Source: Candidatus Synoicihabitans palmerolidicus (GTDB lineage Bacteria; Verrucomicrobiota; Verrucomicrobiia; Opitutales; Opitutaceae). From it: DNA of 64,000 nt. The notes beneath the pieces were generated by a model. That model did no database searches, was not told the DNA's origin, and saw nothing but the letters and a program-made list of their open reading frames with translations. Made by a program: the position numbers and the translations under genes. The DNA lies in NCBI GenBank assembly GCA_020809425.1, contig JAGGDC010000001.1:372001-436000 (forward strand), written 5' to 3'. Below, one piece after another: positions 20,609 to 31,042 of the stretch; the stretch's first letter is position 1, and the number at the start of each line of letters is the position of its first letter.

Positions 20609-20816
20609 TTTTAGAGAGGGCGGGGAGAAATTAAGCGGTGATGATGAAGGAATCTACGGCCGCTGGTTTGATCAGATCAAGGGGCGACCGTACAAAAAAC
20701 CTTAAAATTTATAATCGGGATTATTTGGTCGGGGAAAGTCGAAACTGGGTTGGAACGCGGAATGGAGGGGCCAGGCCCTGACGGAAGTAGACTCTACTTG
20801 GCGGCTTTGGGCGGTT

Positions 20817-21918
20817 TTATTTTTTTGACGGGCTTAGTGTGCGGGGGGGGCAGGTGGCGCCTTCGAACCAAGTTCCTTCGACGTAGGTGGTGGTGGGAAT
20901 TTCAGGGATGCCATACTTGTTGTAATGGAGTTGGCCGGCGAGAATTTCCACGACGAGCTGTCCGACTACTTCGGGATTCTGGCGTACGCCGGCGGTGGCG
21001 CCGTCAAATTGGTCGAGATAGAGGTCCACGAATGCTACATCTTGAGGAATCGTGAGTCCCATTTGATCGAAACAAGGCTGCACGAACGAGCGTTTGCTGA
21101 GGATGATGTCGGGTTTATATTTCTTAAACCAGGTGGAGAAGTTTTTGGCCGGCGCTTCGACCTGGTCCTGACTTTCAGACATCCATGCTTCCACCGGTTC
21201 GCGGTCAGAGAAGATGAACATCGGGACGCGATCATTTTCTTCGAACATGGTCTGTTCGGCGAGAAAGCCGGCGGTCCACAGGTAGTCGACGCGGTGATCC
21301 CAGCCACGGTGCATGACGCAGCCGATGCGTTTGTAGCCGAGTTCGGTGACATGGCGCATGGCGAGGCGGATAATGTTGCACTGGTCGTTGGTGACGTTGT
21401 GCAGCTCAGGTTCGTGGAGGAAGTAGCCGATTTTGACTGCCGAGAAAACGGACCAATCAAAGTGGAGGGCGACATCGGCTTCGCGGCGGTGGGAAGCGAT
21501 GATGAGGCCGTTGATCCCACGGGTTTGCAGGATCTTACTCATGCGAGTGTGGGTCAGACCGGGTTCGCCCATCCCAAAGTGCTCGAGGTTAAAGCCGAGT
21601 TCCTTGGATTTGGCCTGGGCCCCAGCGTAGAACTCGGGATGCGCGGTGACGTTTTGCCACCCCAGGCGCGTGCACCAAGTTGGTGAGGTAGGCGCGGGTG
21701 GGAGGATTGCGGCGGGCCATGACCTTGCCGCGGTAGGCGACGAGGGCTTGGAGCACCGGGTCGGGTTGATAGCCGAGTGCAGCGGCGATTTTTTGGATAC
21801 GTTTGTGCGTGCGTTCGGGCAGTCGCGGATGATTGCGCAGGGCCAAGGATACGGTGGTGACGTGGACTTCGGCCTTTTTGGCAATACCAGAAAGGGTGAC
21901 GCGGCGTTGTTCGGACAT
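20817..21918 (-). pseudogene. LacI-family transcriptional regulator, frameshifted
   Basis: The N-terminus from 21918 has the LacI helix-turn-helix (VTLSGIAKKAEVHVTTVSLA, LPERTHKRIQKIAAALGY). Near 21655-21675 the frame shifts between YLTNLVH and TRLGWQNVTAHPEF. The remaining 280 residues form the periplasmic-binding-like sensor domain to the stop at 20817. Total length would be about 365. It lies beside GH4 and GH78 genes and presumably repressed that sugar locus. One base restores the frame. Confidence 0.85.
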
Positions 21919-22043
21919 GAGGGGGGGGCTAAAAGGGTAAAAACTAGAAAACAGCCTCCATTTACGTGCCCTTTTTTCGGAGAGTCAAATGTTAGTCTAC
22001 GCTCTCGCGGAGTTCGGTTTCGATGAACTCCGCCGTTTCTCGA

Positions 22044-23420
22044 TCAGCGAAACTCTGGGATCGAGGGCGCGTTCCAGCCACGCAAATGGTTGTGACAGTG
22101 TTTGATCATATGACGGAACATCTTGTGCAGGCGATCCACGGAGCCGTGACATAGTGGGTCGACTAGCACGGCAGAAAGGTCTTGTTGCAGCGCCGCCTCC
22201 AGCACGAGGGTCTGCACGCAGGAGATATGGCGAACTCGGTTCAAAGCAGCAGAGGGGAGGGCCTGAGGGACCTGCGGGGTGAGTGCTCCTGAGCTGAAGC
22301 AGGCCATCGTCTCGACGACGGCGCCAGTTGGCAGGCCTGGCATTTGACCCCGGTTGGACAGATTGATACTGGAACGGAGGTCACCGTGACCGAACAGGGC
22401 TTCGAGCATGCGCACGCCCTCCTCGCCGCTGGGCTTAAGAGGACGTTTCCGCAAGGTGGGGAGCGTTTCATCCGGACCGGCACGGTGTTGCAAGCGCCAG
22501 CGGTACGGGGTGGCGATGATTCCCCAGCGGTGGAGGGTCGCGGTGTCGGTTGAATATTCGGGCAGGAATTCCACGAGGTGACGATCCCCGGCTGCACGCA
22601 AGGCACTGTAGCGCCGAAACAAGTCGAGGGCGACGAGGGAAGAATGGGCAAACCAGCGGCCCGCCGCTTGGTTGGCTCGGGATCGGCGAGACGCGTTGGC
22701 GAAGGCGCGAGGCCGCCCGATGAGGGTGTCGATTAAGGGGAACAGATCCTGTCCGCGCCAACCTGCGCGAGTGGCCCAGGTGAAGTGGTTGATGCCGGCG
22801 ATATCGAGGTCGATTTCTTCGCGCGGAGTGGCGGGGATTTGGTGTGACTTCGCCACCAGATCGGCGAGAAACCGCTGGGTGCCAAAGACCTCGTGGCAAC
22901 ATCCCAGGACCTTGATGCCGGAGAATTCGACGTGCAGAGCGGCGGTGCATAGCGTCATCGGATTGGTGTAATGGATGACCCATGCGCGCAGGCAGTGCTC
23001 GGCAATGGCGCGGGCAAACTCAACGTAGGTCGGGATGACCCGTAGTGCGCGCATCAAGCCGCCTGGTTCGACGGTGTCCCCGACGGGCTGAAGAATACCG
23101 TGTCGTTGCGGAATGCCCAAGTCGGCGTAACGCATCGTGACCGGGCCGGGTTCGATGGAGAGCATCACCACATCAGCGCGGTGCAGCGCGGTGGTGAGGT
23201 GAGGCTCAGCGGTGACGCGCCAGTTTGCCACCGACTCTGGGCGGGAAAATAAATCAGCGCCCACGTGGGTGTTTTTGCGGGCGGTGGCGCGATTCAGGTC
23301 GTGCAGAACGAGTTCTCCCGTCAGGTGAGAGGCAAGGGCCAGATCGGCCATGAAGGCGCGAGCCCATTGCCGGGAGCCACCGCCGATGTAGGCGATTTTC
23401 AGAGAGGTGGCGTCGGACAT
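22044..23420 (-). CDS. Glycoside hydrolase family 4 enzyme
   Basis: The 458-residue protein begins with the Rossmann NAD motif YIGGGSRQWAR. GH4 enzymes use NAD and a divalent metal to hydrolyse alpha-glucosides, alpha-galactosides or galacturonides by an oxidation-elimination route. The metal ligands fit the Cys of GCCHEVFG and the His of AGINHFTW, and the conserved ending block NRGQMPGLPTGAVVE is present. It acts in the cytoplasm. Neighbours are a LacI regulator and a GH78 gene, so it belongs to a plant or algal glycan locus. The gene is intact. Confidence 0.85.
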   Translation of the reverse strand: MSDATSLKIAYIGGGSRQWARAFMADLALASHLTGELVLHDLNRATARKNTHVGADLFSRPESVANWRVTAEPHLTTALHRADVVMLSIEPGPVTMRYADLGIPQRHGILQPVGDTVEPGGLMRALRVIPTYVEFARAIAEHCLRAWVIHYTNPMTLCTAALHVEFSGIKVLGCCHEVFGTQRFLADLVAKSHQIPATPREEIDLDIAGINHFTWATRAGWRGQDLFPLIDTLIGRPRAFANASRRSRANQAAGRWFAHSSLVALDLFRRYSALRAAGDRHLVEFLPEYSTDTATLHRWGIIATPYRWRLQHRAGPDETLPTLRKRPLKPSGEEGVRMLEALFGHGDLRSSINLSNRGQMPGLPTGAVVETMACFSSGALTPQVPQALPSAALNRVRHISCVQTLVLEAALQQDLSAVLVDPLCHGSVDRLHKMFRHMIKHCHNHLRGWNAPSIPEFR

Positions 23421-23433
23421 TTTCGACTTTTCG

Positions 23434-25686
23434 TCAGGCGGAAGTGATGGGAGTGGAGGCGTCGTGAGCGAGTAGCGGGCAGGGGGTCACCCAATGCCCG
23501 GAACCTCCCGCGGGGAGACGCACCTCGCGGTGATCGGCCAATCGGCCAATCGAATTTGCACGGGGATGCCGGGAGGGGCTTCGAGGGAGAGTTGGACTGT
23601 GCCATTTTGTGCCCGGGACCACCTGACGGAGATGGGGCCAGTCGGACTGGTCATGCGGCCTTGGGCGGCGGTGGTCGCGGTGAACTGCGGCGTGATCTCG
23701 ATGGCGGTCCAACCGGGGTTGGCCGGACGAATACCGAGAATGGTGGCGAAGAAGTCGTGAACCATCCAACTCGACCAAGCATGGCAATCGCTGCGAGTGG
23801 GATGGGGGAAAAGCCTTCGTAGCGGTTCAGTTGCTCCAGTGCCCGGGCCAGGAGGAAGCGTTGAGAGAGGGACATGGGGACGAACGAAGAATCGCATACG
23901 AGTCGGTCGGCCAGGCGGCGGCATTGGTTGGGGCTGGCAGCGCCACTGAGAACGGCCATGACCTGCGCGTGTTGAAAAAAGGGATAGGCTTTGCGATCCG
24001 GTTCATCGAGGAAAAGTCCTGATTCTTCCGACCAGGCATGCTGTCGGATGGAGGTGCGGGTTTGCACTGCCAACTCCACCCAACGGTCGCCATCCTCCTG
24101 ATATCCGCAGGCGTGGTGCAGTTGCGCAGCCAGATCCAAGGCATAGGCGAAAAGGCCGGTTAAGAAGGTTGATCCTTCCGGTGACAACGCGGCCGGCGGC
24201 ACGCCACTTTTCCACGTCGACACTTAGTCAACCCAAGCCCAGCCGTCGGTGGGGCCGACAAACCCGTGGTCGGTGAGGTGGCCGCGAAAATATACCAATA
24301 CGGAGTCGATGCCCGGCAGGCAGGAGTGCACCAAAGCGCAGCCGGATTTTCCGGTCCACATCCAGTAGTCGTGGACCATGGCAATCCAGTGCAACGAGAA
24401 GGGCGGAATCAGATGCCGAGGGTGTGATGGGGCTCTTCCACCGGTGAGCCCCTCTGGGCCCAAGGAATCGCGAAACAGTTCCAGGCATCGTGCGGTGAGC
24501 CGGGTGTCGTTCGCCAGGTAGTGGGCGCACAAAGCCTGTAGGCGGGAGTCCACCACGTAGTTTAGTTGTTCGTAGTAGGGACAATCTTCATACGTCTCGT
24601 GGGCGCAGAGGCGGAGGGTGCGCAGACTAATTTCCGACCACCGTTCGATTTCGGGTTCCGCACAAGAAAAGGTGGACGAGAAATCACATGGGAAGCCCGT
24701 GAACCGATGGTGTGCCCCGGCGAGAGTGACCGGCTCGGAACCCGCTGAAATTTCGATTTTCAGGAACCAAAAGGTACGCCAATGAAATGGTTCAAAGGTG
24801 AAGTCACCGCCCGGAAGGATGAGCTCATCGTAGACCCCGTGGGGGTCGTCGCGTTGCAAGTCGGCGCGAGTCCCGGCCTTGATCCATTCCCGACCGTTGG
24901 CGCCGTTGGTCCATCGTCCCAGCCCCTCCGCATACGTGACGCGCACCTCGAGTCCGGCTCCGCCTTGAAAACTCAGTTCAGGGTAACTGGTGGTCAGGGC
25001 TCCGACGTCGAGCCAGACCTCACCGCCTGTTTTTGATGGCAAGGTCCATGGAAGAGTGGAGGGTTGTCGTTGATCCAGCACTTGCACAAAATCGCGATCG
25101 ATTTCTTCAAGGGCCGGCAGTCGACGTGACGCCAACTGGCGTTCGGGAGCGAGACCCCAGCCTGGTGAATATACGGATGGACCGCAGGCGACTGCCTCCA
25201 GCCACGTTGAGCTATCGAAAGGCAGCGTCTGCCAGTTCGAGGGACGACGAGCGGCTTCCACGTGGTCAAGGCGACCAAGAAAGGCGTGAACGTTGGAAAA
25301 AGGCTCGGCATCGCTGGGACGTACGGCCTCATCGACGTGGACCTTCCAGTTGCCCGGGGTGTCGAGCTCGCTGAGGTGGAGGTCAAGTTCCTGCACCCAC
25401 CAGCCGGGCCAGCCACTATGGACCTCGGCGGTCGGGGTGTTTTGACCCATCCAGCGCACTTCGGTGGCCAGCACGTTGCGACCGGGCTGCAGGTAGGGGG
25501 CGAGATCGTAGATTTCCACCTGATAGGCTTCGAGGGTTCCGCGCAGTGGTCCGCGTCCGAGACGTTGGCCGTTGATCCACAGTACGTAACGATTGTCTGC
25601 CGTAACCGCGATGCGACGGGAGGCTGGAACGGCGGTGATCTCGAACTCGGCGCGAAACAAGGCGACCTCGTAACCCTGACCCAGAG
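23434..25686 (-). pseudogene. GH78-type alpha-L-rhamnosidase-like gene, truncated and broken
   Basis: From 25686 down, the N-terminal beta domain (NRYVLWINGQRLGRGPLRGT) and the alpha/alpha-barrel region (HETYEDCPYYEQLNYVVDSR) of GH78 are readable. A TAA at 24224-24226 interrupts WAWVD-stop-VSTWKSG. The frame shifts near 23800 before SDCHAWSSWMVHDFFATILG and again near 23530. The first few codons are missing because an ISAs1-type element starts at about 25687. The enzyme would cut terminal alpha-L-rhamnose. It follows the intact GH4 gene on the same strand with a 13-base gap. Confidence 0.85.
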
Positions 25687-27607
25687 CCATGGTCTTTTGT
25701 TTTAGGAATGGGAACGGATGGCGCGCAGGGAGATATGCGTGGAATGTTGGCAGGATTCGAAGACGTGCGGCAGGGGCCGCTCGGGCCAGTGTTGGGCGCA
25801 GACGCGCAGCAGGACGTTGCGCAAGAGGGCGAGGTTGGCCAGGGGGGCGTTGACGTTGTGGGTACGCGAGTGGTCTTCGCGCCAGCAGGCGTCGCGGCGC
25901 CAGTGGTTGCGGATCTCCACTCCGCCCCAGTGCCCGCGGATCAAGGCGAGCATTTGCGCAGGGCTGCGTTCTGCGGGTGCCAGGCTGCGGGCGGAGGCGC
26001 GTTGCTCGCAACTTTCGGTGAGGTCGCGTTTTCGCACCGTGGTTTTGTCCACGAGCACCAGGCTGCGCAGCCCGGGGTAGTCGGCTTGCGAGGGCGTGGC
26101 CACCCACCACGGACACCCGCCAGGTGGTCACGCGGCCCCGACTCGGATCGGTCAGCTCAAAAAAGGGGGGGTGGAACGGTCCGGGCGCGCTGGACCAGCG
26201 CGCTCAGCTGGGGTTGGTTGCCTTTGATCTGGAGCACATACTCGCCGCCTTTTCCCACGATGGTGCGGGCCTGCTCGTGGGTGGCGTGCAAGGCGTCGCC
26301 GGTGTGACGATCTGCTCGTCCAACGACGCGCGGCCAACACCTCACCGGCGCGGGCCTGTTCACTGCGCGGGGTGTTTTCCTTTTGATCGACGATGGCCAG
26401 GGCGACCGGCGCGCCGGTGTCGGCCTCGACCAGGCTGAGCACCCCGACCGCGTCGCGGATAAACTTTCCGTCCAGGGCGAGCGCTCCGGGCAGGGCACCG
26501 GCGTGGGCTGTGAGCCAGCGGTTGTGAGGGCCTGGGCAAAGGCCTCCGGATCGAGCCGGGTGAGCACGTCGTAAAACACGCTGTAACTGGGGGCCAGGCG
26601 GACCTTTTTTCCGGCCTCACGGGGCAGGGCCAGGGCGAAGCGCTGGTCTTGGTCGAGCAGGTTGGCCATACGAGCGATGGACGCGATGTCGCGCCGGCCG
26701 GCCAGCAGCGCGAGCGCCACGATGCCAAGAACCGGACCGATCTTGAAGCGGGTGTTTTTGGCGCGCGGATCGGGCACGCTGCACAGGGCCTCCAACAGAG
26801 AGGGCAACTGGCCGTTTTTGAGCGGCAGGGTGTCGGTGGGCGCGCGGCGCAGTCCCGCCCGGCAGTCCTGGGCAAAGCGGGGTCGGGGGCGCTCAGCAGG
26901 GCCTTGGCCGAGGGGTGCAGGGGCCGCAGCCACAGGTGCTATGGGTTTGCCGTGCTCGCGGTACAAGTCGCCTCGGTGCCGTTCGTAACCCTGGCTGGGC
27001 CCGACCGGCTCCCACGCGGAGGCCTTGTAGCACGTGCCTTGGTAGGCCTCCGGGTCGGTAAAGGTCTTGGCCAGCAGCGGCCGATAGCCGAAGCGTTCCT
27101 GCCAATGGCCCGGCAACGTGCGCACGGCCGCCGCGAGCACCTGGGAGGTGAAATTGGGCTCCTCGCCGCGCTTGGTGAGCAGTAGAAAGCGGCGGTGTTG
27201 CACTACCAGGGAAAGCCGCTCGACCCGGCGGGTCGCATCCCAGCCCACCCACCGGTCCCGGTCCTTGAGCGCGTAGCAGGCCGGACCCCACGCCAGCAGC
27301 GCCACACCGCCCGCCCCCCCTCTTTCGACAATCTGGCGCAGGTAATCGCCCACCGGATGCCCGGATCCCAAGTAGTGCCGCTCGTGCAGCTGCGCGTCGA
27401 ACCACTCCTGCTCGGCCGCCGTGGCCATGCGCACCTCCACGTTTCGATCCCAGTGCTTCTGCTCCGGGGTTTCGTTCGTCGCTTCCCTTTCCGTTTCACC
27501 TTTAGACTTCACCCCACTGAAACAGATCGAAAATCATCCAAATGGTCTAGCTCAAAGTTACACCGCTGACCTTCAATCACTTCACCCGTCACGGGAAAAG
27601 ACCATGG
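25687..27607 (-). mobile_element. ISAs1-like element carrying a DruA-domain transposase
   Basis: A 12-bp inverted repeat, CCATGGTCTTTT at 25687-25698 and AAAAGACCATGG at 27596-27607, brackets a degraded transposase. I infer these as the ends, giving about 1.92 kb, because the left repeat abuts the GH78 reading frame. No target duplication is visible. The rhamnosidase start is not found beyond the right end, so some DNA has been lost there. Confidence 0.6.
25702..27512 (-). pseudogene. ISAs1-type transposase with N-terminal DUF4338 (DruA-like) domain, frameshifted
   Basis: The first 170 residues match DUF4338/DruA by motif: ERHYLGSGHPVGDYLRQIV, KDRDRWVGWDATRRVERL, YGYRPLLAKTFTDPEAYQGT. A following region (LLEALCSVPDPRAKNTRFKI) is the ISAs1 N-terminal DDE_Tnp_1_assoc domain. 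The transposase core follows with GGEYVLQIKGNQPQL and a C-terminal RGHWGGVEIRNHWRRD. At least five frame changes are needed to read it through (near 26938, 26840, 26450, 26300, 26165 and 26095), one in an A6G7 run. It cannot be active. The DruA part alone is readable for about 170 codons. Confidence 0.75.
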
Positions 27608-27678
27608 AATAGACCCGACAAGGGCGGGGTGGGCGTTTGACTTGCTGAATCTGACTCATTAGCTGCCCGACCTTGAAG

Positions 27679-28932
27679 ATGTCCGTTCCCAAATTTGCCA
27701 ACAGTTCTACGGCGATCGGTTCCGTCGCTGATGATCGTGTCCCGCCGGTGCTTGAAGACGAGATTCGGCGGATCTATGAACGTAGTCCGCTCTATGGCGC
27801 CAGATTTGCCCTGCATACGGAGGCTCTGAAGTGGGGGTGTTATGCGGAGATTCCGCAGCTCACCAAAAAGGAGATCGTGGAACGAGGCCATGAGTCGTTT
27901 TTTGCCGACTACACAGAAATTGAGCGCGGATTAGAGGATTCCCGATTCGAATATGAGAGCACCTCCGGGACTACGTCAGGTCCCATGACGGTGATCATGG
28001 AGGATGGTTGGTGGGATGAGCAAACGGCTCGAGCTTATGAAGCTTCGCCGATTTTGCGGCCCTTTGTAGGCAAGGCTTATCGCAAGTGCATTTTGGCGCC
28101 AGTAGGGTGCTCGAGTAACCTGTGCCCCTACGAGGACCATCCGTTCCCCAATCGTTACCTTGATGGCACGGTTTACCTGAATCTCACCAGCGATCCGTTC
28201 ATATTTCGCGAGGCGGAATGGGACCGCATCGTGGTTGAATTGCAGGCGGTTAAGCCCGATATCATTGAAGGCGAACCGATTTACTTGTCGCTACTGGCCC
28301 GTGAAGTCGCCCGTCGGCAAGTAACGGTTCCGAGTGTCAAGGCGGTGATTCTCACTTACGGCAAGGCCGGTTTGCAGCATAGTCGGCGTATTGCGGCGGT
28401 GTTTCCGGCTCCGCAGGTCGACCTCTATGGTTCGACCGAAGCAGGATACTTGTTCGTCGGGGATGCGTTCCAAGACAACTCGCAGGTCATTGATGCCAAC
28501 GCGTTCGTGGAGCTGGTGCCTTACCGGAATCTCGACGATACTTTCCAGATCATAGTTACGACCCGTGGACGTGAAGCGATGCCGCTGTTGAGGTACCATA
28601 CCGGAGACATCGTGCAACGACATGACTCTGGCTTTCGTGTGCTCGGACGAGAGGCGGGTTTACACTTTCGGCAGGATGGCTCTTTGGTCTCCCCGGCCGA
28701 TATTGATGAGGCGATGCCGGAGGACTGTATCTGTTGGCATTACTTCTTGGTGCAGACGAAAGCGGACAGGTGGGATTTCCACTACGTCGCGGATCACACG
28801 GCTCCGGAATCAATCACCGCTTCGATTGCCCAGGTGTTGGGTGATGACGCGCGGGTGATACCGTTTCGGCGTCGTCACATCCCATCGGCCGCCAGCGGGA
28901 AGTTTGCCTTGCTGAAGTCTCTGAATGCTTAG
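27679..28932 (+). CDS. PaaK/CapK-like adenylate-forming enzyme
   Basis: The 417-residue protein has the AMP-forming ligase motifs STSGTTSGP, YGSTEAGY and YHTGDIV in order. It belongs with phenylacetate-CoA ligase and CapK-like proteins, which activate a carboxylic acid as an acyl-adenylate. The length fits. The C-terminal lid is short. I chose the ATG at 27679 over a TTG two codons upstream. It stands alone and is intact. The acid is unknown; no paa degradation gene is near. Divergent from the preceding element. Confidence 0.8.
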   Translation: MSVPKFANSSTAIGSVADDRVPPVLEDEIRRIYERSPLYGARFALHTEALKWGCYAEIPQLTKKEIVERGHESFFADYTEIERGLEDSRFEYESTSGTTSGPMTVIMEDGWWDEQTARAYEASPILRPFVGKAYRKCILAPVGCSSNLCPYEDHPFPNRYLDGTVYLNLTSDPFIFREAEWDRIVVELQAVKPDIIEGEPIYLSLLAREVARRQVTVPSVKAVILTYGKAGLQHSRRIAAVFPAPQVDLYGSTEAGYLFVGDAFQDNSQVIDANAFVELVPYRNLDDTFQIIVTTRGREAMPLLRYHTGDIVQRHDSGFRVLGREAGLHFRQDGSLVSPADIDEAMPEDCICWHYFLVQTKADRWDFHYVADHTAPESITASIAQVLGDDARVIPFRRRHIPSAASGKFALLKSLNA

Positions 28933-28938
28933 GCCGCT

Positions 28939-29973
28939 TCAGGGCCGGATGTGGCGTCGTCTCACGACGTAGAAAGAGCTGAGCAGGGCCATGAAAATGG
29001 CCCCGTAGGAGGACGGCTCCGGCACGGGATTCGCGAGTTGAGCTCCGAAGCCCATAAAGTCCACGTTGCCGTGAGTATTACGATCGGTGTCGGTGTGGAA
29101 TACCGTGTTGTTCGTCCAATCAACCAAGTCGACCGATGCGGTGGGTGTTACGTCCGGTGCCATGAGTGAGAAGCCTTGCATGGTATCTCCCACGGAGAGT
29201 CCCAGATCGGTGAAGCGAATCAGAATGCCGACCATGGCCAAGTCGGAGCTGAAGCTCGTAAAATTGGTCGCGCTGCCCGAAAGGTCGTCGCCGTCGGTAT
29301 AGGTCGCGCGGCCGAATTCGAGGATGCTGTTGTCGGTGGGTGACGCACGGGCGTCACCGAAGGCGTCGTCACCGATTAGTAAGCCGGTGGAAGTGTAGGA
29401 ATCGGGCGAGGCAGCACTGGAGTCCCAGCTGTCGAAGGCCGCGAGGCGGAAGGCATCGCCGTTGTTGCCGACATTTTCCAGATCGAACAAAATGAAACCT
29501 GCGCCCTCTTGGACCACGTAGTCGCCGAAGTAGAAGTCGATGCGTTCGATGTTGGAGTTTTGCGCGGAGTTGGAGCTGCCCGTGTTGGCAAAAGGATCGC
29601 GGAGGCCCGTGAACAGATTTCCGTCGGTCATAACGTCTTCCGCTGTCGAGGGACCCGTGCCGTACGCACGGTCGCGATTGTCCAATTGATAGAAGAGGGT
29701 CGTATTGTCCGGACCGCCACTCGGCGCATTGTTGCGACGGATGTAGACTGAATCGGCCAGCGGTCCGTTGATATGGTAGTCCCCGGCGGCCGTCGTAACG
29801 GTGTCCACGGAGTAATACTCATTCCGGAAACTCACTCCACCTTGATTGGAGTTCCGTCCGTTTTGGCCTTCGCCGTAGGTGAGATCTGTGACGGCGACTT
29901 GAGCCCACGCGCCAGTGCTCACCCCTAAAAGGGTGAAGGCAAAGCGCAGGTTGAGGACGGACAAGTGGTTCAT
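28939..29973 (-). CDS. PEP-CTERM exported protein
   Basis: The start at 29973 gives a signal peptide (LRFAFTLLGVSTGAWAQ) and the C-terminus has the sorting tripartite signal: VPEPSS, a hydrophobic helix (YGAIFMALLSSFYVV) and RRRHIRP. In PEP-CTERM systems an exosortase cuts at this site and the protein is anchored or exported, often with exopolysaccharide. The 300-residue central region is rich in Asp, Asn, Ser and Thr, with no enzyme motif. It is intact and divergent from sdhC. Confidence 0.88.
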   Translation of the reverse strand: MNHLSVLNLRFAFTLLGVSTGAWAQVAVTDLTYGEGQNGRNSNQGGVSFRNEYYSVDTVTTAAGDYHINGPLADSVYIRRNNAPSGGPDNTTLFYQLDNRDRAYGTGPSTAEDVMTDGNLFTGLRDPFANTGSSNSAQNSNIERIDFYFGDYVVQEGAGFILFDLENVGNNGDAFRLAAFDSWDSSAASPDSYTSTGLLIGDDAFGDARASPTDNSILEFGRATYTDGDDLSGSATNFTSFSSDLAMVGILIRFTDLGLSVGDTMQGFSLMAPDVTPTASVDLVDWTNNTVFHTDTDRNTHGNVDFMGFGAQLANPVPEPSSYGAIFMALLSSFYVVRRRHIRP

Positions 29974-30248
29974 TTCGCATTTACTATTGATACTAACCGA
30001 AAAAATCAAAATTGGAGAATGCGTAACTTCACTAGGTAGAAGACCCCTGGCTTTCGATCGACGACGCACGAAGGGGATCGCCGAAGGATGCCATTGTTTA
30101 GAGGTGCTTATCTTTTGTTTGACTACAGCAACCCTTATAGGGGCTTCCTGGTGAAGTTCGGACGTTTACATTAGCCGCTATCCTGATCAGGTTGCTGTTT
30201 CTTGGCTGGGCGCGTGGTCTGGCCGTAAATCCCCTTTCTACTATTGCG
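29974..30248. promoter_or_regulatory. Intergenic region between divergent PEP-CTERM gene and sdhCAB operon
   Basis: About 275 bases separate the two divergent genes and should hold both promoters. The stretch is AT-richer than its surroundings, with TTTGACT at about 30119 and TATAGG at about 30136, but the spacing is too short for a convincing sigma-70 promoter. I see no gene or clear operator. Confidence 0.4.
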
Positions 30249-31031
30249 ATGAACCTGTTCCGCAACTTGTTCACGTCCTCCATCGGACGCAAAATCTTGA
30301 TGGCGGTGAGCGGCCTGGTTTTGGTCGGTTTTGTCACCGGCCACTTGCTCGCCAGCCTGCAGGTGTTTTTGGCACCCGACCATATCAATGGGTATGCGCA
30401 TTTTCTGCAGGGCCTCGGCCCGGTCTTATGGCTGGTGCGGATCGTCCTGCTGGTTTGTGTGGGGATTCACCTTTGGGCGGCCGTGGTGCTCACCCTGGAG
30501 AATAAGTCGGCTCGCGGCTCGCAGCCGTATGGGGTGCATCACTGGTTGCGGGCATCGATCGCCTCCCGCTACATGCGGATGAGTGGTTGCGTGGTGCTGG
30601 CCTTCATCCTTTACCATCTGGCCCATTTCACGATCGGGGTTGCTGGAACGGAGACCTTCAAGTCGAACTTGCCGCATTGGACGATGCAACACGACTTCTG
30701 TGAGTTTGGTATCCCGTTGGTCAGCCAAGGCGACGAAGTGTACGACGTCTATTCGATGGTGTTCCTAGGGTTTGCGAGTCCGTTGGTCTCTCTCTTTTAC
30801 ATTGTCGCGGTGGGATGTCTTAGTTTGCACCTTTGGCACGGCACGGATTCTATCTTTCAAACTCTGGGTTTGCGCAACGAATCGTGGTCCAGGGGTCTGC
30901 GTCGAGTTGTCGCGATTTACTGTCTCGTCTACTTCCTCGCCAATCTCGCCATTCCTGGCGCGATTCTGACTGGCATTGCCAAACCTGCGCCCGGCACTGC
31001 TGCCGCTGCTAAACTCGTCGCACACCGCTAA
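30249..31031 (+). CDS. sdhC: Succinate dehydrogenase cytochrome b558 subunit
   Basis: The 260-residue membrane protein has five hydrophobic segments and conserved His residues in [21 protein letters not shown] and [13 protein letters not shown] that fit haem ligation. This is the single-subunit five-helix b558 anchor of the Bacillus/Bacteroidetes type of complex II. It anchors SdhAB to the membrane and passes electrons to quinone. The ATG at 30249 is preferred over upstream frames. It leads the operon with sdhA 11 bases downstream. Confidence 0.92.
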   Translation: MNLFRNLFTSSIGRKILMAVSGLVLVGFVTGHLLASLQVFLAPDHINGYAHFLQGLGPVLWLVRIVLLVCVGIHLWAAVVLTLENKSARGSQPYGVHHWLRASIASRYMRMSGCVVLAFILYHLAHFTIGVAGTETFKSNLPHWTMQHDFCEFGIPLVSQGDEVYDVYSMVFLGFASPLVSLFYIVAVGCLSLHLWHGTDSIFQTLGLRNESWSRGLRRVVAIYCLVYFLANLAIPGAILTGIAKPAPGTAAAAKLVAHR

Positions 31032-31042
31032 TACGTTACATC

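Noticed and set aside
30100..30150. Sigma-70 promoter for sdhCAB (TTGACT and TATAGG)
   Set aside because: The spacing between the two boxes is only about 11 bases, too short for a normal promoter.
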